From Fistularia commersonii (lineage: Eukaryota; Chordata; Actinopteri; Syngnathiformes; Fistulariidae): a stretch of DNA of 64,000 nucleotides. Below, piece after piece: positions 50,431 through 63,126 of the stretch. A program made the translations under genes and the position numbers. The notes beneath the pieces are model-generated. The model was not told the DNA's origin. It was given only the letters and a program-made list of their open reading frames with translations, and searched no databases. How positions within the stretch are numbered: position 1 is the stretch's first letter; each line of letters starts with the position of its first letter. The DNA lies in contig JBBMNZ010000035.1 in the NCBI GenBank assembly GCA_037954325.1, forward strand, positions 6,643,501 through 6,707,500, written 5' to 3'.

Positions 50431-51710
50431 TAAGTAAGCACATTAATAAAATCTAATAAAATAAATAACTCTAAATCTTCAAGTTTTTTTTTTTAGTGAT
50501 GTCACTCTTGAGTCAAAGTAAAAACCTTTTGGATATAGGATTCTAGAAACACAACCTCAGACACACAATACATTTTGATGCCATAAATATGTTAAAGTTA
50601 TGAGACCATGAAAAAATAGCTACATTTTTTTAAATTATGCTAATAATGATAATAAAGCTGGTAAAAATAAAAATAAAACCAAATAAAACACAAAAAAATT
50701 AAGATAAAATTCAGTAAAATTAAATTAAAAGAAATTATATTTTTGCATATATCCAGTTCAGAGCCAGTTGTGATCCTTATTGCAACTTAGTAAAGGCAGC
50801 TAATGATTTCCCAAATTTTAATATGTGTAATTGGAGGAGTAAGGAATCTATTAATTCATTTTTTTACGATGATGAATGATGATGGAAAAAAAAAATCCCT
50901 ATAAATGTAGATTACCATATTAATCTATGGCAACTATTAAATATGAGGACAATAAATGCCTTGCCTGCAAAATGTGATCATGTTACGTGTTTGCGTTGAT
51001 GGTATTTTTCTTATAACTTTTTTCTACTTTTATCAATTAAAAAACATCAATCAATTAGTCACTCTAATCTTTCATGTTTCCTGAAACCGGAACAAAACAA
51101 CCATTAATCCCCTCTGACATACACTAAGTTTAAAGAAGTAGTCTGATAAGATTATAGCTGCAAAATTTTAATTGTAATTATAATCCTTGATGATCTATTA
51201 ATCTTTCACCACATGCGCAGTGTTACTGATAGAAAATCCCAGAAAATATAAAAAAAGCAAAAAGCAAAAAAATTCAGACAAAAAAATTGACAGTAGTGAA
51301 CATTTCTGACCACATCTTTCTTGTGTCAGCTCCAAGATCCGTTCGCTCCAAGGTAGAAAGCTCAGAGCCGTATATCAGTGCTATCAGCCTCACTTTTGTT
51401 GTTTTCTTTGTCTGCTTTGTCAGTACGTTTCTCCGATAATGGATGAAAATATCCAAAACTTCTCAAATGAAGCATACATTCACAACGGCAAGCAATAAGA
51501 CATCAATAGTGAATATAGCGCCCCCCAAATTAGATATCAGTTATGTTGTTCAGGGTTTGGAAGAATTCAGTTGTTACAATTCTCATCATATTGAGGGGAT
51601 TACTCTGTGTGTGCTTTGCACTGTTCTGCTCCCCACTATAAAAACATCTCTACTAATTATTTGTTGTATTATTCTTTGGAAGGCTGAATCTCTGTATGCA
51701 TGTGTGTGTG

Positions 51711-51743
<33 letters not shown>

Positions 51744-53473
51744 AAAACAAATCCATATAGCCGGATTGTCTGTCAGAGCCTCCCCCCCAATGCAACAGAA
51801 CTTGCATGCACATGGCTAGGAAGCAGCTCTGACACTCCAAAATCGGCTCAGGGATGTTCTTAGTGAATTTCCGCACATTAATGCTTTTAGAGCATCTACA
51901 AATGCGCACACACATGCACAAATGTGTGGCTCACTTGAGCACGCGCACAAGCACAAGCACCTCATCCCCTGCTAATTCCTCTCTTCTCCTCCCTTTTTCG
52001 TCTCCTCTCCTCCCTCATCCTCCCTTCTCAGGCTGCCAAGCTAAGCCCAGAGCAGTTAAATAATCACTAAGGCTTCCAGCTGGCAGAATATGCTACAGTT
52101 TCTCTAAGAGGAAGGAATACAGCAGTGATGGCAGCACAGTGGAATGCCAGTATGTATTGATATTGTGCTGACAAAATGTGTTTGTTTGTCCGTATGGCCA
52201 CTTGAGGAAAGTGGAGTGGGGATCATGACACACTTCATTTGAACAGTCCTATTTCATTGGTCGAGGCATCTTGATGAAGCTATCTAGGCTTCTCCGCGAC
52301 CGTGGAAGAAATTATTTCATCAGCGAGATCCAACTCCAAAGACTGAACCCTGGGCAAAAACAAATAAAAACAAACAAAAATACCCCATAATAAAGCTCAC
52401 ACACTTTGATCTGCTGAGGAGATGTGAGTGTGTGTGTGTGTGTGTGTTGTGATTTTGATGCGTTTGTTATGTTATGACTGTTTGTCCTTGTTTGGCTTCG
52501 GGGGAAAAAAGACACTTGAACTTGAACTCAATATTATATCTTCAATCTGATGTAACAAAGTGCAATACATACAATCTGAATCCCCCTTACAGTAGGCCAT
52601 TCTTTTCTATCCCTTTTTTTTTTTTTTTTCGGTTTTCTTGTTATTATCAGGCCATTCTGCATTGCAGCAAACCAACAATTGCTAAATGCCAATTATCAGT
52701 GTAGCGTGAATCCTATAATAATAACTTAGCTGAAAGTGTGGCTTCCAAATTTGTAATTTGGGGATTTAAAAGCTGCAAGGCACTGGAGGATATTAACCAC
52801 TGTTTGTGCCATGGAATAGAAGCGTGGGGAAGAAAAAAAAAAAAAGGAAAAGAAAAAAAAAGAAAAGCCGTTGCACTTGAATTCAGGCAAACTTCTGAGT
52901 TGTACTAATGCCAAAGACCGAAAGCGAGAGGGAGGAAGGGGGCTTGATTCAGGTCATCAAATCTGCTCCAAAAATCCACCTGTATATTTTCCATTTGTAT
53001 CCAAAAGAAATGATAGAGACACTAAATACATAAATCGACTTGTTAAAAAATCAATACGTACAGAAAAAAAAAGTTAAATGGATACAAATAAACTAACAAG
53101 CAAATAACATATAAACCCCTAGGAGTCGTATTATCACTGACAGGGGAGTCTTAATCTCCGTTTGTGTTTGTGTTACCTGCTCGATCTCTCACTCTTTTGC
53201 TGTCTCTCTCTCTCTCTCACACACACACACGTAGTACGCAGAGATTCAGCTAGTTATGCATTTTTGATGTTGAGTTGCCATCATGTGTTTGGGTCTAGGT
53301 AATGTGTCAGTAACTCATCTTGAAATAGCCAGAAATACCCAAAAGGCCCAGAAGAGTCTTTTGAAGTGGTGCTTCTTATCTGCAGTGCTGATTTATCCTA
53401 CTTACTTAGGGATGTGTGGAGGTGGGGAGTAAATCAATCATACAATCACTCAGCCCTTTAGAATGTTTGCCTG
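50431..53473. other. unannotated AT-rich DNA with microsatellites
   Basis: (GT)n at 51703-51740 and 52427-52448, T- and A-rich tracts at 52613-52629 and 52831-52865, and a (TC)n(AC)n junction at 53203-53231. A strong polypyrimidine stretch at 51974-52030 ends in TTCTCAG, followed by a short open frame (AAKLSPEQLNNH then stop). It looks like an acceptor site, but nothing else supports an exon. Confidence 0.4.
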
Positions 53474-53503
53474 TCAGTCAGTCAGTCAGTTAGTCAGTCA
53501 GTC
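53474..53503 (+). repeat. (CAGT)n short tandem repeat
   Basis: About seven units of CAGT with one TAGT variant. Confidence 0.9.
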
Positions 53504-53610
53504 ATCCATCTGTTACTGCTTCCTTTCCGTATAGACCCATTGCTCCATCTTTCAATTTGCTTATCTGACCATGCACATACAAAGTACACACAGGTTGTAA
53601 CAAGTAGTGG

Positions 53611-53613
<3 letters not shown>

Positions 53614-53646
<33 letters not shown>
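53614..53646. repeat. poly(T) tract, 33 bp
   Basis: The longest pure homopolymer in the window. It could be the tail of a minus-strand retroposon, but no body is recognised at higher coordinates. Confidence 0.95.
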
Positions 53647-53647
<1 letters not shown>

Positions 53648-54814
53648 ATGGCAGCTATTTTTAGGAGGTTGTATCTCGGCGGGTTTGGTAATATTCTTCC
53701 CCCCTCAGTAACAGTTACCTTGCAGGGGATTGTTGTAAGGAGCTGTCCGAGGCAGCCAATAATCTGCCTCCCTGCATGATGGATGAGCAGACGCACGTCT
53801 GGCGTGTTGGGGGTGAGAGAGGAAAATACAGAAGCAAGTGACAGAAACAAAGGGTGGCGGGTATGAGTGACTATTGGAACACCTGTGCACATTACCGGCA
53901 CAAATTTGATTTTTCAAATATTAAATGCACGTGGAGGGGGAATGGATGCTGATATCGGAATCGAAGCACATAATTGCCATGTAAGGCAGCAACACCTCTT
54001 TTTAACTGTCCATTATATCGCCACACATCTGAGATTTCACAGTTCTTATTACCAACTAATGAAATCATTTTAAATCCCTCTTTTGCAATTTCACGCTTGT
54101 ACCAACATGTTCGGGCCTTTACGGATTCATAAGAAAGGTTACATCTGCTGCTTCTGTTTTACACCGCACATGTATTAGTTCAGAAATGATGCAAAATAAA
54201 ATATGAACAAAGCAGAAGCTGGGAGTACAGCAATGCCTGCTGACTACATGAATGTTTTAAGTAGACTTTGCAAAATTCAAGAACTACGTTGGACCGCCAG
54301 CAGACAAATAGTCTGTATCGGTGGAGCAAGCAGCTAAAACTGAGAAAATCAACTTATCAGTTCCCAAAAGTTTAAGGGAAACATAAGTTTATGTTTCTGT
54401 ATATTTATTTTAAGATTTCAAAATCAATTAGCTTCCTTTCCCTTCCCATCGGGAAATAATGACTGTCTGCCTATAAATCAAAATGCTGAATTTTTGAGAT
54501 CGACAACTTGATGTAGTTAATATACTCTCAAATCCTTGGCTGGTTATTTTTCTGGTATCCTTGTTTTATTTACTGACAGACCACTAAGGCTGAAAATACT
54601 GAATTAACCAAAATGTGAGCCAGTTCTAGCGTTATGGTCTTTTAATAATATGAGCTGGAAGGAGGTGAATGGTATGGCGACTTAAAGCTTAATAATGCAG
54701 TTTTCCCAAATCCGTTTTACCAAAATCAAATGACTTTCACTGTTCTGGCTCCAAAATAGCCGATAAGGTTTAACAATCTGATATTGAATTCAATACTGAT
54801 CTACAACATACGCT
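53647..54814. other. unannotated DNA
   Basis: No gene or named repeat. Overlapping frames on both strands at 53494-53917 are without domains. Confidence 0.4.
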
Positions 54815-55265
54815 TTTGTCACGAACGAGTAGGTCTGTACCCAAAAGCAGACAGGGTAAACAGGGAGTTGGGGAAAGGTGTTGTTTAATTTGGAGGAAGG
54901 CGAGGGCTGGATAAGCTGAAGCCGGTCGGCAAAAAGAAAAAGAGCAGGAACTCCGGCGGTTGGGAACACATCATCAGGAAAGGCGTCCGAAAGATCTTCT
55001 TACAAGGGGTTGCTGAAAGCCTTTAAAAACTGGAGAGCAGAAGCTCTGGCGAGGGAGGATCGCCGTCAGGAGAAGCCCACAAAGGATCTCCTCGCCAGGG
55101 GTGACTAAAAGGTGTGGCGAAAGCATGAGCCAGCGAAGGGCGATGATCTGGCAGTGAGCACACCGATCTTGTTGGCCGAAACACTAATCCAAATGAAGAT
55201 GTAGGACAGGTGTGCTTCCTAGCAACGCCGCGGCCCGCTGAAAGAGAGCACAGGGAAACCCCAGA
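54815..55265. mobile_element. GC-rich interspersed-repeat-like block, unclassified
   Basis: Sharply bounded and much richer in G and C than its flanks, beginning TTTTGTCACGAACGAG and passing ACCCAAAAGCAGACAGGG. It contains several near-repeats of GGCGAGGG/GGCGAAAG type and ends around CAGGTGTGCTTCCTAGCAAC. The start and end phrases resemble repeats I associate with fish LTR or non-autonomous elements, from memory only. No coding domain. Confidence 0.35.
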
Positions 55266-55924
55266 ACAAAAACTTCTCCAATCCCTACATTATTACCCGA
55301 AATTTTTGTTGTTTTTATCCCGATGTTATTCTATTGCTGTGAAAGTGCTTCTGAAGTTATCGGAGTATAACAACAAGTCTGGTGGTTTTGAATTCAAAGT
55401 TTAAAAAAAAAGTTTTTAACAGCAAGCACTGCCTTATAAAATGTTTTTCTTTCAAAGTACCGGAATCATTATCGAATGCAATTAAAGTTGTAAAACATTA
55501 ACCATATTCAGCTGCGCATTCTTGAGCAAAGAAAATTTCATAAAAATATAATGGATTTTTGACTCTTGATGTACTCCACTTGAGTTCGAGCAGGGCTAAC
55601 TGAAAGAGGATGTCAGTCACTTTTTTTCACCCAGTAGTTTCCATCTAGAATTTTTATTTTACAGATTTTTTAACAGCATCTGTTCTCTTGCATTTTGTCT
55701 CAAAATATATTGCAAGAGGATGTCTAGAAATTCCTATTTCAAGCAATCTGCGGTCAAAGTATTTTCAAATCATGTATTTTTTTGATTTGTACAATTAGCA
55801 TTTTGAAATAATGTATACAATTAGGACCCTTATTCTCACTTAATTTATTACACCAATAAAAACTTTATTAATAATATTTTATGACCTCGCAAATTTATTC
55901 ACGGATAAATACATTATATGGCAC
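55266..55924. other. unannotated AT-rich DNA
   Basis: No gene or named repeat. Confidence 0.45.
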
Positions 55925-56191
55925 TTGTTTCATGTGACCACCTTGTCATTAAAAGATGCAGCGATCTTTATCTATTCATTTGTGACATCACAATTGGATT
56001 ATTGCAAAAGCCAATTTATCCAGGTTCCCTTAACCGGTGCCCAAGGCCAGCAAACCGTTCAGAATTCAGCAGTGCGTGTTCTGACCAGCGCAAGTAAATT
56101 TGAACATGTTACTCCGTTGCTTGCCTCGCTCCACTGGGTGTCTGTTCGGGCGAGAGCAGACTTTAGGTGCTGCTCCTCACCTATGAAATAG
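55925..56191 (+). pseudogene. L2/CR1-type ORF2 C-terminal remnant
   Basis: The frame includes SFVTSQLDYCKSQFIQVPL, then QTVQNSAVRVLTSASKFEHV TPLLASLHWVSVR, the highly recognisable post-RT region of L2/CR1-type LINEs in fish. After 56191 the same protein continues in other frames (YEIVNGIAP near 56185-56210, then a PYVPRCAFRSQSS-like segment near 56233-56270). Frameshifts show it is inactive. The RT catalytic part is missing. Confidence 0.83.
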
Positions 56192-56440
56192 TCAATGGCA
56201 TTGCACCATCTCATTAATCTGACTTGCTGAAGCCATATGTGCCGAGATGTGCATTTCGCTCCCAGAGTTCTAGCCTTTTGTGTGTCCCGACGTCTGATAG
56301 GGACTGTTCACGAGAGGGGCTTTTCTGTTAGTGCTCTGATTTTGTGGAACCGTCTTGTCTCTTGACATCAGGTAGGTCTGCTCGGTCGCTGTCTTTAAGC
56401 AAAGAGCTACTTGTTTAACGCTGCATTTGAGACCTGAGTG
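55925..56440 (+). mobile_element. L2/CR1-type LINE fragment (C-terminal ORF2)
   Basis: A 5'-truncated, 3'-truncated piece of a non-LTR element. It retains the C-terminal third of ORF2 in shifted frames and lacks the L2 tail seen at 46956-47007. It is bounded by AT-rich DNA on the left and a family A SINE on the right. Confidence 0.8.
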
Positions 56441-56465
56441 GTTGTGTTGCGTTTTTATTGTCTCG

Positions 56466-56790
56466 GGTTTGGTGGCATATCTGTTACACGCCGCCACCTC
56501 ACAGCAAGAAGGTCCCCGCTTCAATTCCGACAGGGGCGATTAAAAGTGGAGTTAGCATGTTCTCTCCGAACCCTCTGGGTTCTCCGGTTTCCCCACACAG
56601 TCGTCAAACCGGCAGAAGGTTAAGTGAAAAATTGCCCAGCCATGTGAATGAGAGAGTGAATGGTTGTTTGTCTCTTTATGTGGGCCTGTAAAAGGTTGCC
56701 AGTTGGTGAATCCCATCTCCCTCCCAATGACAGATGAGATATGCTCCCGCTTCCCCACGACCCTGAGTGCAGGATAATGAGAATGAATTA
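56466..56790 (+). repeat. SINE family A, full-length-looking copy
   Basis: A head with CCGCCACCTCACAGCAAGAA GG (about 56491) and a B-box-like CTTCAATTCCGACAGGGG, a core GTGGAGTTAGCATGTTCTC, GAGAGAGTGAATGGTTGTTT (about 56650) and a tail CCCTGAGTGCAGGATAATGA (about 56761). It follows an L2-type fragment closely. Confidence 0.82.
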
Positions 56791-59357
56791 TTATCGTGGT
56801 TGTTGTTATTGTTATTATCATTTATTTTTAGAAATGCTTAGGCTGCTGTCAGCTTTATTAATGCATCAATTCCACAAGTGAGATGATATTTTTAAGGACA
56901 AACACACACACACACACACACTCACACTTGATGCTGTTTCCATTCTTTACACTGTAAGTGCAAAACCTTTGCTATCCTCTCTTACAATCAAGACTAAAAT
57001 AAGGAAATTTGATCGCTTTTCCTGTGTGCTAAAATACAGTTATGCCACATCGGCATAAACACGTATATACACAGATCTGTAGATTATATTTTATATCATG
57101 TTCTTAGCATTTAATGCAATTTATTAATGAGGAGAAGACACTATGGAGTATATGAAATCTTTCTAATGACATTCTTTTCTTTCCCTTCAGTCAGTGAAGT
57201 TAGGCATGACTGCTACAGTATAATCACTCAGTAAGCGAACTACGTCCCTCGCCCCCATAGCTACTCTCGGACCAAATCCTTGCTTTCCGAAGGATCATCA
57301 GGAGCTCTTTTCTACATAGGTAGAAGCACTTTGCCCTCTTGGTTGAGGTAGCTGATAAATTCATTAGGTTTTAGATAACTTATGGACCCCATCAGGCCGT
57401 GTGATAATCAGGCTGCATCCACCCTTCCCATTTAGTCTAACAGAAAGAAAAGAGTGTGTGAGTTATCAACAAGGTTACATAACTGTAATTAGGGGATTTA
57501 TGTGTAATAAACCTCGTGCTTCAATGTTCCTGACAACAGTAGCAGAGATATGGAAATAGCGAGTCAAATGCTGGTAATTTTCCCTTTTGTATTGCATGGC
57601 ATTTGGTCTTTCAAGATTTCTACCTACGAAGAACAATAGCTTCAAACTGTCATGTAATGGGAATTATCCGAGCAAAGAACCACAAAATACAAAAAGTAGA
57701 AATCAGCTTTAATGTTTAAGACGAATGCTCTAGATTCATGGATTTTTTTTTTTTTTTTTTTTCTTAAAGTTTTTAAATTAACCATGTCTGTGTTGATGAA
57801 AAATAAAAGTGCGGGTAGAAGGTTATGTTCCCTCAAATGCACCTTGAATTGGAATGGCTATTTCAAACTAACTATATCACCGATTTTGAAAACAATTTGA
57901 TTTAGAACTGATGGATGTCCTTGTCATCAAGGAGAGCCTTGTCCACACGTGTATCTTATAATTTTTAAATGCAATGAAACACTCATCGAATCAGATCCAA
58001 GTATACTTTATTTCATTACTCTCCTCATTTTTAACATTTTGACACCGAAGCTCTACGGTAACGAACAATCACAACAATCCTGAGACTAAAATAACCCTAC
58101 ATTACTTATATCACATTAGTCTGAGAGTGCAGCCTTCACATTACATTGTGTGCACAACAGCATGGATCTTGATGTGAGTATTTATCAGGCACTCAGAGCA
58201 CTCAACATTTTAGTTTGTCTGGTTTGTCTTCACCATCTGCACATTAATCGACACCTAAACAATATATGAAAAAAAAAAAAAAAATCACAATAGGGTTTAA
58301 AAAAGGAACACAAATGAGCAGAAGAGAGATTTTTTTTTGTTTTGCATCTTAGCAGTGACAGAGACAATCAAATCAGTTTGTATGTGTGTAATGCAAAAAC
58401 AACAAATAACATAGCGAGCCAAGAAGAGCATCTGTCAAACAACTCAAGTGAGCAAACCACCTGTGAGCCAGAAGGGATGTCACCTCTCTCCACAATAGAC
58501 AAGTGTTGGGACTCCATTAACTCTGAGCACACAGAGCCATTCAGCATAACTGTGACCATTATAGTTGGTTCCAGTGATGGCCATTTATAACCAAGCGATC
58601 CACAAGTAAATGGGTATTTTGTAGTGAGTGTATAAGTGCAGACAGCAACATATTTTCACTCCCAAAGTTTAAATCATACACTCGGTGTTGAATTAGAGAT
58701 CAAGGCTGTATGGTTTTTAAAATTATCTTTCAATTGTACATAGTTTACCTAGTTTGAATACAGCCATGCCTTTTTTTTTTCTCCACCTTTGCATCAGCCT
58801 TAACCTCAGAGGTCTCTGCTAACAGTTTTGTTTTCTACTCAAAGGAATGCACATTCTCAAGTTGCTTTTTTCTTTCATGTATGGGATTTCAGTTACTTAT
58901 ACATTTCGTTCATATTCATCACACTTCTGGCTCAAGGTATTTCATACTGTATATAATCTATTGTACCCAAAAGATAATGCATTTACTTCTTTCATTCAGT
59001 GTTGCCATTTATACTTTGTTCTCAAAGTATTTTCTAACATTTCTTACTAATAAAATCTCAGAGGTTATCAAATTAGATTAGTCATTATTTTATAAAGGCA
59101 GTATAAGCCAGGGAAGTATATGTTTTATGCACACTTAAATTAATCGTCTCCCAGAGATGTATCTAAAGCTTTTTTTTTATTTTTTTTATTATGTCTTAAT
59201 ACTAGCCAGATACAAGACATAAGCTGTCTAACAGATTTAAAAAGTTGCAACAGTTGCAAAATGTATATCCCCAAAAGAACTATTTACTGAGTAAGCAATA
59301 AGAAATGAAGTCAAATAAGTACTAAATCACACCAATGAACAGTGACTGGACAGACAG
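56791..59357. other. unannotated DNA
   Basis: Contains (AC)n at 56902-56922, poly(T) at 57744-57762 and an A-run at 58268-58284. A possible 40-nt microexon at 57191-57230 is discussed under findings. No gene is supported. Confidence 0.4.
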
Positions 59358-60060
59358 GATCTTCTCCTTCTTTTCCTTTCGGCTTTTCCCTTCAGGGGTT
59401 GCCACAGTGAATCAAACTTCTCCATCTAAACTTATTCTCAGTATCCTCCTTGCTCACACCAATTAACTTCATTAACTTATCTCACTATTTTCATAAATAT
59501 TCTCTTTGGTCTTCCTCTTGACGTCCTACCGTCGCCCTGGCACCTACATGGCCGGGCTATCCCAATCTGGCTTCTGACCTTCTCTCCAAAACATCTAACA
59601 CGTGCATCGTTCCTGATCCTATCCATCCTCGTCATTCCCAACGAGAACCTCAACATCTTCAAACCTGCAGCTCTGCCTCTTGTCTTTTCGTCATTGTTAC
59701 TGTTTCAAGAATTCTAGAACTTCTTCTCGAACTAACTTCCCAGCTGTGGGGCACAGCCACTAACAATATTGAGCATCACACCTTCAATTTCCAGTTACAG
59801 ACTCATAAGTCTATCTGACATTGTTTTCACCTCCAGATCGTTCCTAAAAAACTCTTCCTTCAAGATAACTCCAACTCCATTTCTCTTGTCAGAATCATGA
59901 AAGTAAAACTTAAATCTGGCCTCTAAGCTTCGAGCCTTACTGCTTTTCCACCCGCTCTTCAGGACACACAGTATATCCCCCTTATTTCCCCGCATCGTGT
60001 CAACCAACTCTTTACCTTTTCCTGTCATTGTCCCAATATTCAAAGTCCTTTTCAAGTAAC
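59358..60060 (-). mobile_element. RTE-type LINE copy, minus strand, internally deleted
   Basis: The 3' end is at about 59358 (complement of a GCCGAAAGGAAAAGAAGGAG tail), followed by the C-terminal region (KMLRFSLGMTRMDRI at 59662-59600). The middle is deleted near 59720-59745, and the endonuclease start (TLNIGTMTGKGKELVDTM, then NGVGVILKEEFFRNDLEVK) runs to about 60050. The 5' leader seen at 4643 and 27200 is missing. Both retained coding pieces are degraded. Confidence 0.84.
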
Positions 60061-60355
60061 TAATAAATATGCTCATACTAGTTTAAAACATTTATGCCCA
60101 GTTAAACAGCTGATTTTGACATTGGATTGTTATATATTGTCACTAAAAGGAGCCGTAAAACATGCAGTATGAACATCTCTTCAAAATTGACCTGAAAGTC
60201 ACAGCAAGGTTTGAAGTAACTTGTTTTTTTTTTTTTTACTATTTCCTATACCTAAGGAAATTTTGTTATACATGTAATATTATTTTCAGGAATATCCTAT
60301 CAATAATTACAACATCACCGATTGTTCTCTTTAGCACAGTCACTACACCCTTCAT

Positions 60356-60510
60356 AGCTTCTTTGCGCTGCTTCTTCAAGGGTCGCAACAACAAATCAAC
60401 ACTCTCCATCTATCCTTACTCTCTGTATCCTCTTTGTTTAATTCCAACTTCGTGTTCTCTTTCCCTCCAGACACAGAGCTCCTCTAGGGTCTTCCTCCAG
60501 GCCTCTGACT
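60356..60510 (-). mobile_element. RTE-type LINE 3'-end fragment, minus strand
   Basis: The plus strand shows CTTCTTCAAGGGTCGCAACA ACAAATCAACACTCTCCATC and then CCTTACTCTCTGTATCCTC and GGGTCTTCCTCCAGGCCTCT, the complement of the last ~150 bp of the family. It is a separate, more decayed copy about 300 bp beyond 59358-60060. Confidence 0.7.
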
Positions 60511-62398
60511 TTACTTCTTTTATATATACTCTAATTTTAACTTCACAATAAATGCAATGGGATATTACATTATTTGATCACAAAGTAGTCTGGAAAGATG
60601 GTGTAATAGTTTAATCCAATATCTATAAAGCTAAAAAAAAGGGTTATCATAATTAAAAAAATGACTTTGATTTGACCTGAATAAATCTATATCCCATTCA
60701 GTATTGCACTTTTTTTTTTTTGTTTAGTTTTTTGAAGCAATCATCGATGACACATTTGACACAAATGCCAAATTCCAATGGGCTCTTCATCTTACATTTC
60801 ACAAGAATAGTGACTCAACGGTACACAGCTTGAATACAAGAGCATCATGGAGATATTGACATGTGTCATGTTCCCTTAAATACTTTGCTAGCATCTTTTA
60901 TAAATCATTGCTTGGAATTATCCTGCTGCTTTGTAAAGTTTTACTGTTGGTTAGACATCTGCTCCATGAATAAGTTCAGTTTCTGTCTTTGCTGTGTCTT
61001 TGACTATAAGGAGTTTAGTGCAGAAATGTAAAATCTTTGTATGTTTACCGAGCTGAGACTTTGCGATTGGTACTGTTCAGTTACCTGCAGTGTAAAATCA
61101 CCAAATAATCACAAAATAAAAGAAAAACTTGTCAAAAGTGAACTCATCCTCAGTCAAGAGAATGAGCCAAGTGGTTTGATGGTTTATGAAACAGCCTTCT
61201 GAATGAGAAGAGTGGAAGAGTGACCACTTGCTGGGTTATCTTCACTTAGCTTAGAGTTCTTCAGCCCAAAAGATATCTGACACCCTGAAGCACTGAAAAA
61301 GAGACCATTTTCACATAGAGACCATTTTGCTACATGCATTTAATAGGACGTAATTTTGTCGCATGTTTTTCGTTACTGTGGTAACTGCTGTAGCGCCAAT
61401 AAGAAGAGCAGTGCATGTCTATATGTTCTCTTTGGTGGATGCTCCTATGGATTTTTCTGAATGGTCTGAGGCAAAGTTTTCATTGACATTGAGGGAAGGA
61501 GTTGAGTGAAAGGAGAAATGGAGGCAATTTGAGAGGGCAAAAAAAAGGTTGTTGTACAGTAATTGAGGGTAGGTGCAGAAACCTCTCTTGTTGTGACAAT
61601 GGGAAGGATGGTTGAAAGGCAAGATCGGAGGTTAGGGCATTGGGAGGAAAATGAATGCTGTGTCCAAACAAGCCAGGACAGAAGCAGAAGTCATTATAAA
61701 ACCCATGCTGTCTTCCTGCTCGCTAGCCATCATTCTCCTCCCTTTGCAGACATACACAAAGCCATAATACATGATAGACTGTAACCACAGCTCTGAAGAT
61801 TTTGCTTGGGAGGAATTTTCTTTGAGAATGCTCGCCTATAGCTAATTTAATCTTTTATCACCTTCATTTATTTATTATCCTGTCATTTTCCTAATCCATG
61901 GATGGTCTAGCCAGTACTGACTGGGTGGCAGGGAGAGATCTTTATGATCTCTCAATACTCCCGCTCTGCCTCTCTCGGCCGTAGTTGTTTGTCTCTGTCT
62001 TGGTAATGGATTCCTGGTGTTTTGGCCAACACGCTTGGCTCAAAGCACCTGAGGCAGGTTCTGCGTAGCCCCGGCTACATGGCCTCAGATATTAACACTG
62101 GAGGCTCTTTTCCCTCCTTAAGACTATGTTATGTTAGGTGAGATGCTGCTCCGTTTTCATCGCATTCATCACTAATTCAAACATGCACATGTTGCTTGCC
62201 TTTACACTGTAAAGTCATGTTAGTTTTAAGATTATAATAAAATTATCAAAGCCAACCACTATTCAAAGTTGATATCTCTTTGGCTAAAGGGGGGCAGTCA
62301 CTGGACTTTTTGTTTTTAGAAAGTGTCAAAGGAACATTTAGTCATAGAGTATCGGACAACCTTGCCAGCCAAGAAGGTAAACAAATGATGGCCAAGAA
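60511..62398. other. unannotated DNA
   Basis: No gene or named repeat. A T-run lies at 60711-60722. Short frames at 61419-61784 on both strands overlap and lack domains. Confidence 0.4.
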
Positions 62399-62444
62399 CA
62401 CACACACACACACACAGACACACAGACACACACACACACACAAA
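62399..62444 (+). repeat. (CA)n microsatellite with GACA interruptions
   Basis: A CA array with two CAGA variants. Confidence 0.93.
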
Positions 62445-62509
62445 CTGTGTGTGGATTCAGTAGTAGGTGATCAGCAGGAGGTGATGAGTTTCTGATAAGG
62501 CACATGTAA

Positions 62510-62580
<71 letters not shown>
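62510..62580 (+). repeat. compound (GT)n(TA)n microsatellite
   Basis: About 19 bp of GT followed directly by about 26 units of TA (62529-62580). The minus-strand Tyr-Ile repeat frame over it is an artefact. It lies 66 bp from the (CA)n array at 62399. Confidence 0.97.
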
Positions 62581-62585
<5 letters not shown>

Positions 62586-63094
62586 ACCACCTTCTGAATA
62601 TCAATCAATCAAAACTGAAATACATTAGATTAATATGAATTAGTCAAATAAATATAATACTAGGCGAAGGAAATGGGTCACAAATATAATACTCGTATGT
62701 AAGGGTTTGGTCCAAGTGGTCTCAGAGCTCACATTGAAAGTCCTTCTTTTCAGAGGAAGAGCTTCGAGCAATATCGCAGTATTTCAAAGAGTGCTGTGAT
62801 AACATTGGGCTATTATTGCACACAGCATCAGTTGTAGAGACCCTATATTTCTTTCCTGGCAAAGAAAAGCAAGCGGGAGTCTGTATGTCCGTCTATCTGT
62901 CTGTTTCCTTGCTGATATCACATAAAAACACTGCATGTGCTATTTAACTGAGGATAATTTGACTTCAGTCAAAATCAGTCAGCTGTATTATTCTTACAGA
63001 ACAAATACATTAATTCCATTTTATTTTATTTATTTATTTTTTGTGATCCGTCACCCAGTCGACTCCTTTCATATTATACAGTATTATCCTGTGG

Positions 63095-63126
<32 letters not shown>

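Noticed and set aside
51974..52065. Strong polypyrimidine tract and CAG followed by a short terminal-exon-like frame
   Set aside because: The frame is only 12 codons to the stop and no other gene evidence lies nearby.
32218..57065. Shared 16-mer GCCACATCGGCATAAA at about 32218 and 57045
   Set aside because: A shared 16-mer is expected about once by chance in a window of this size, and the flanks do not match.
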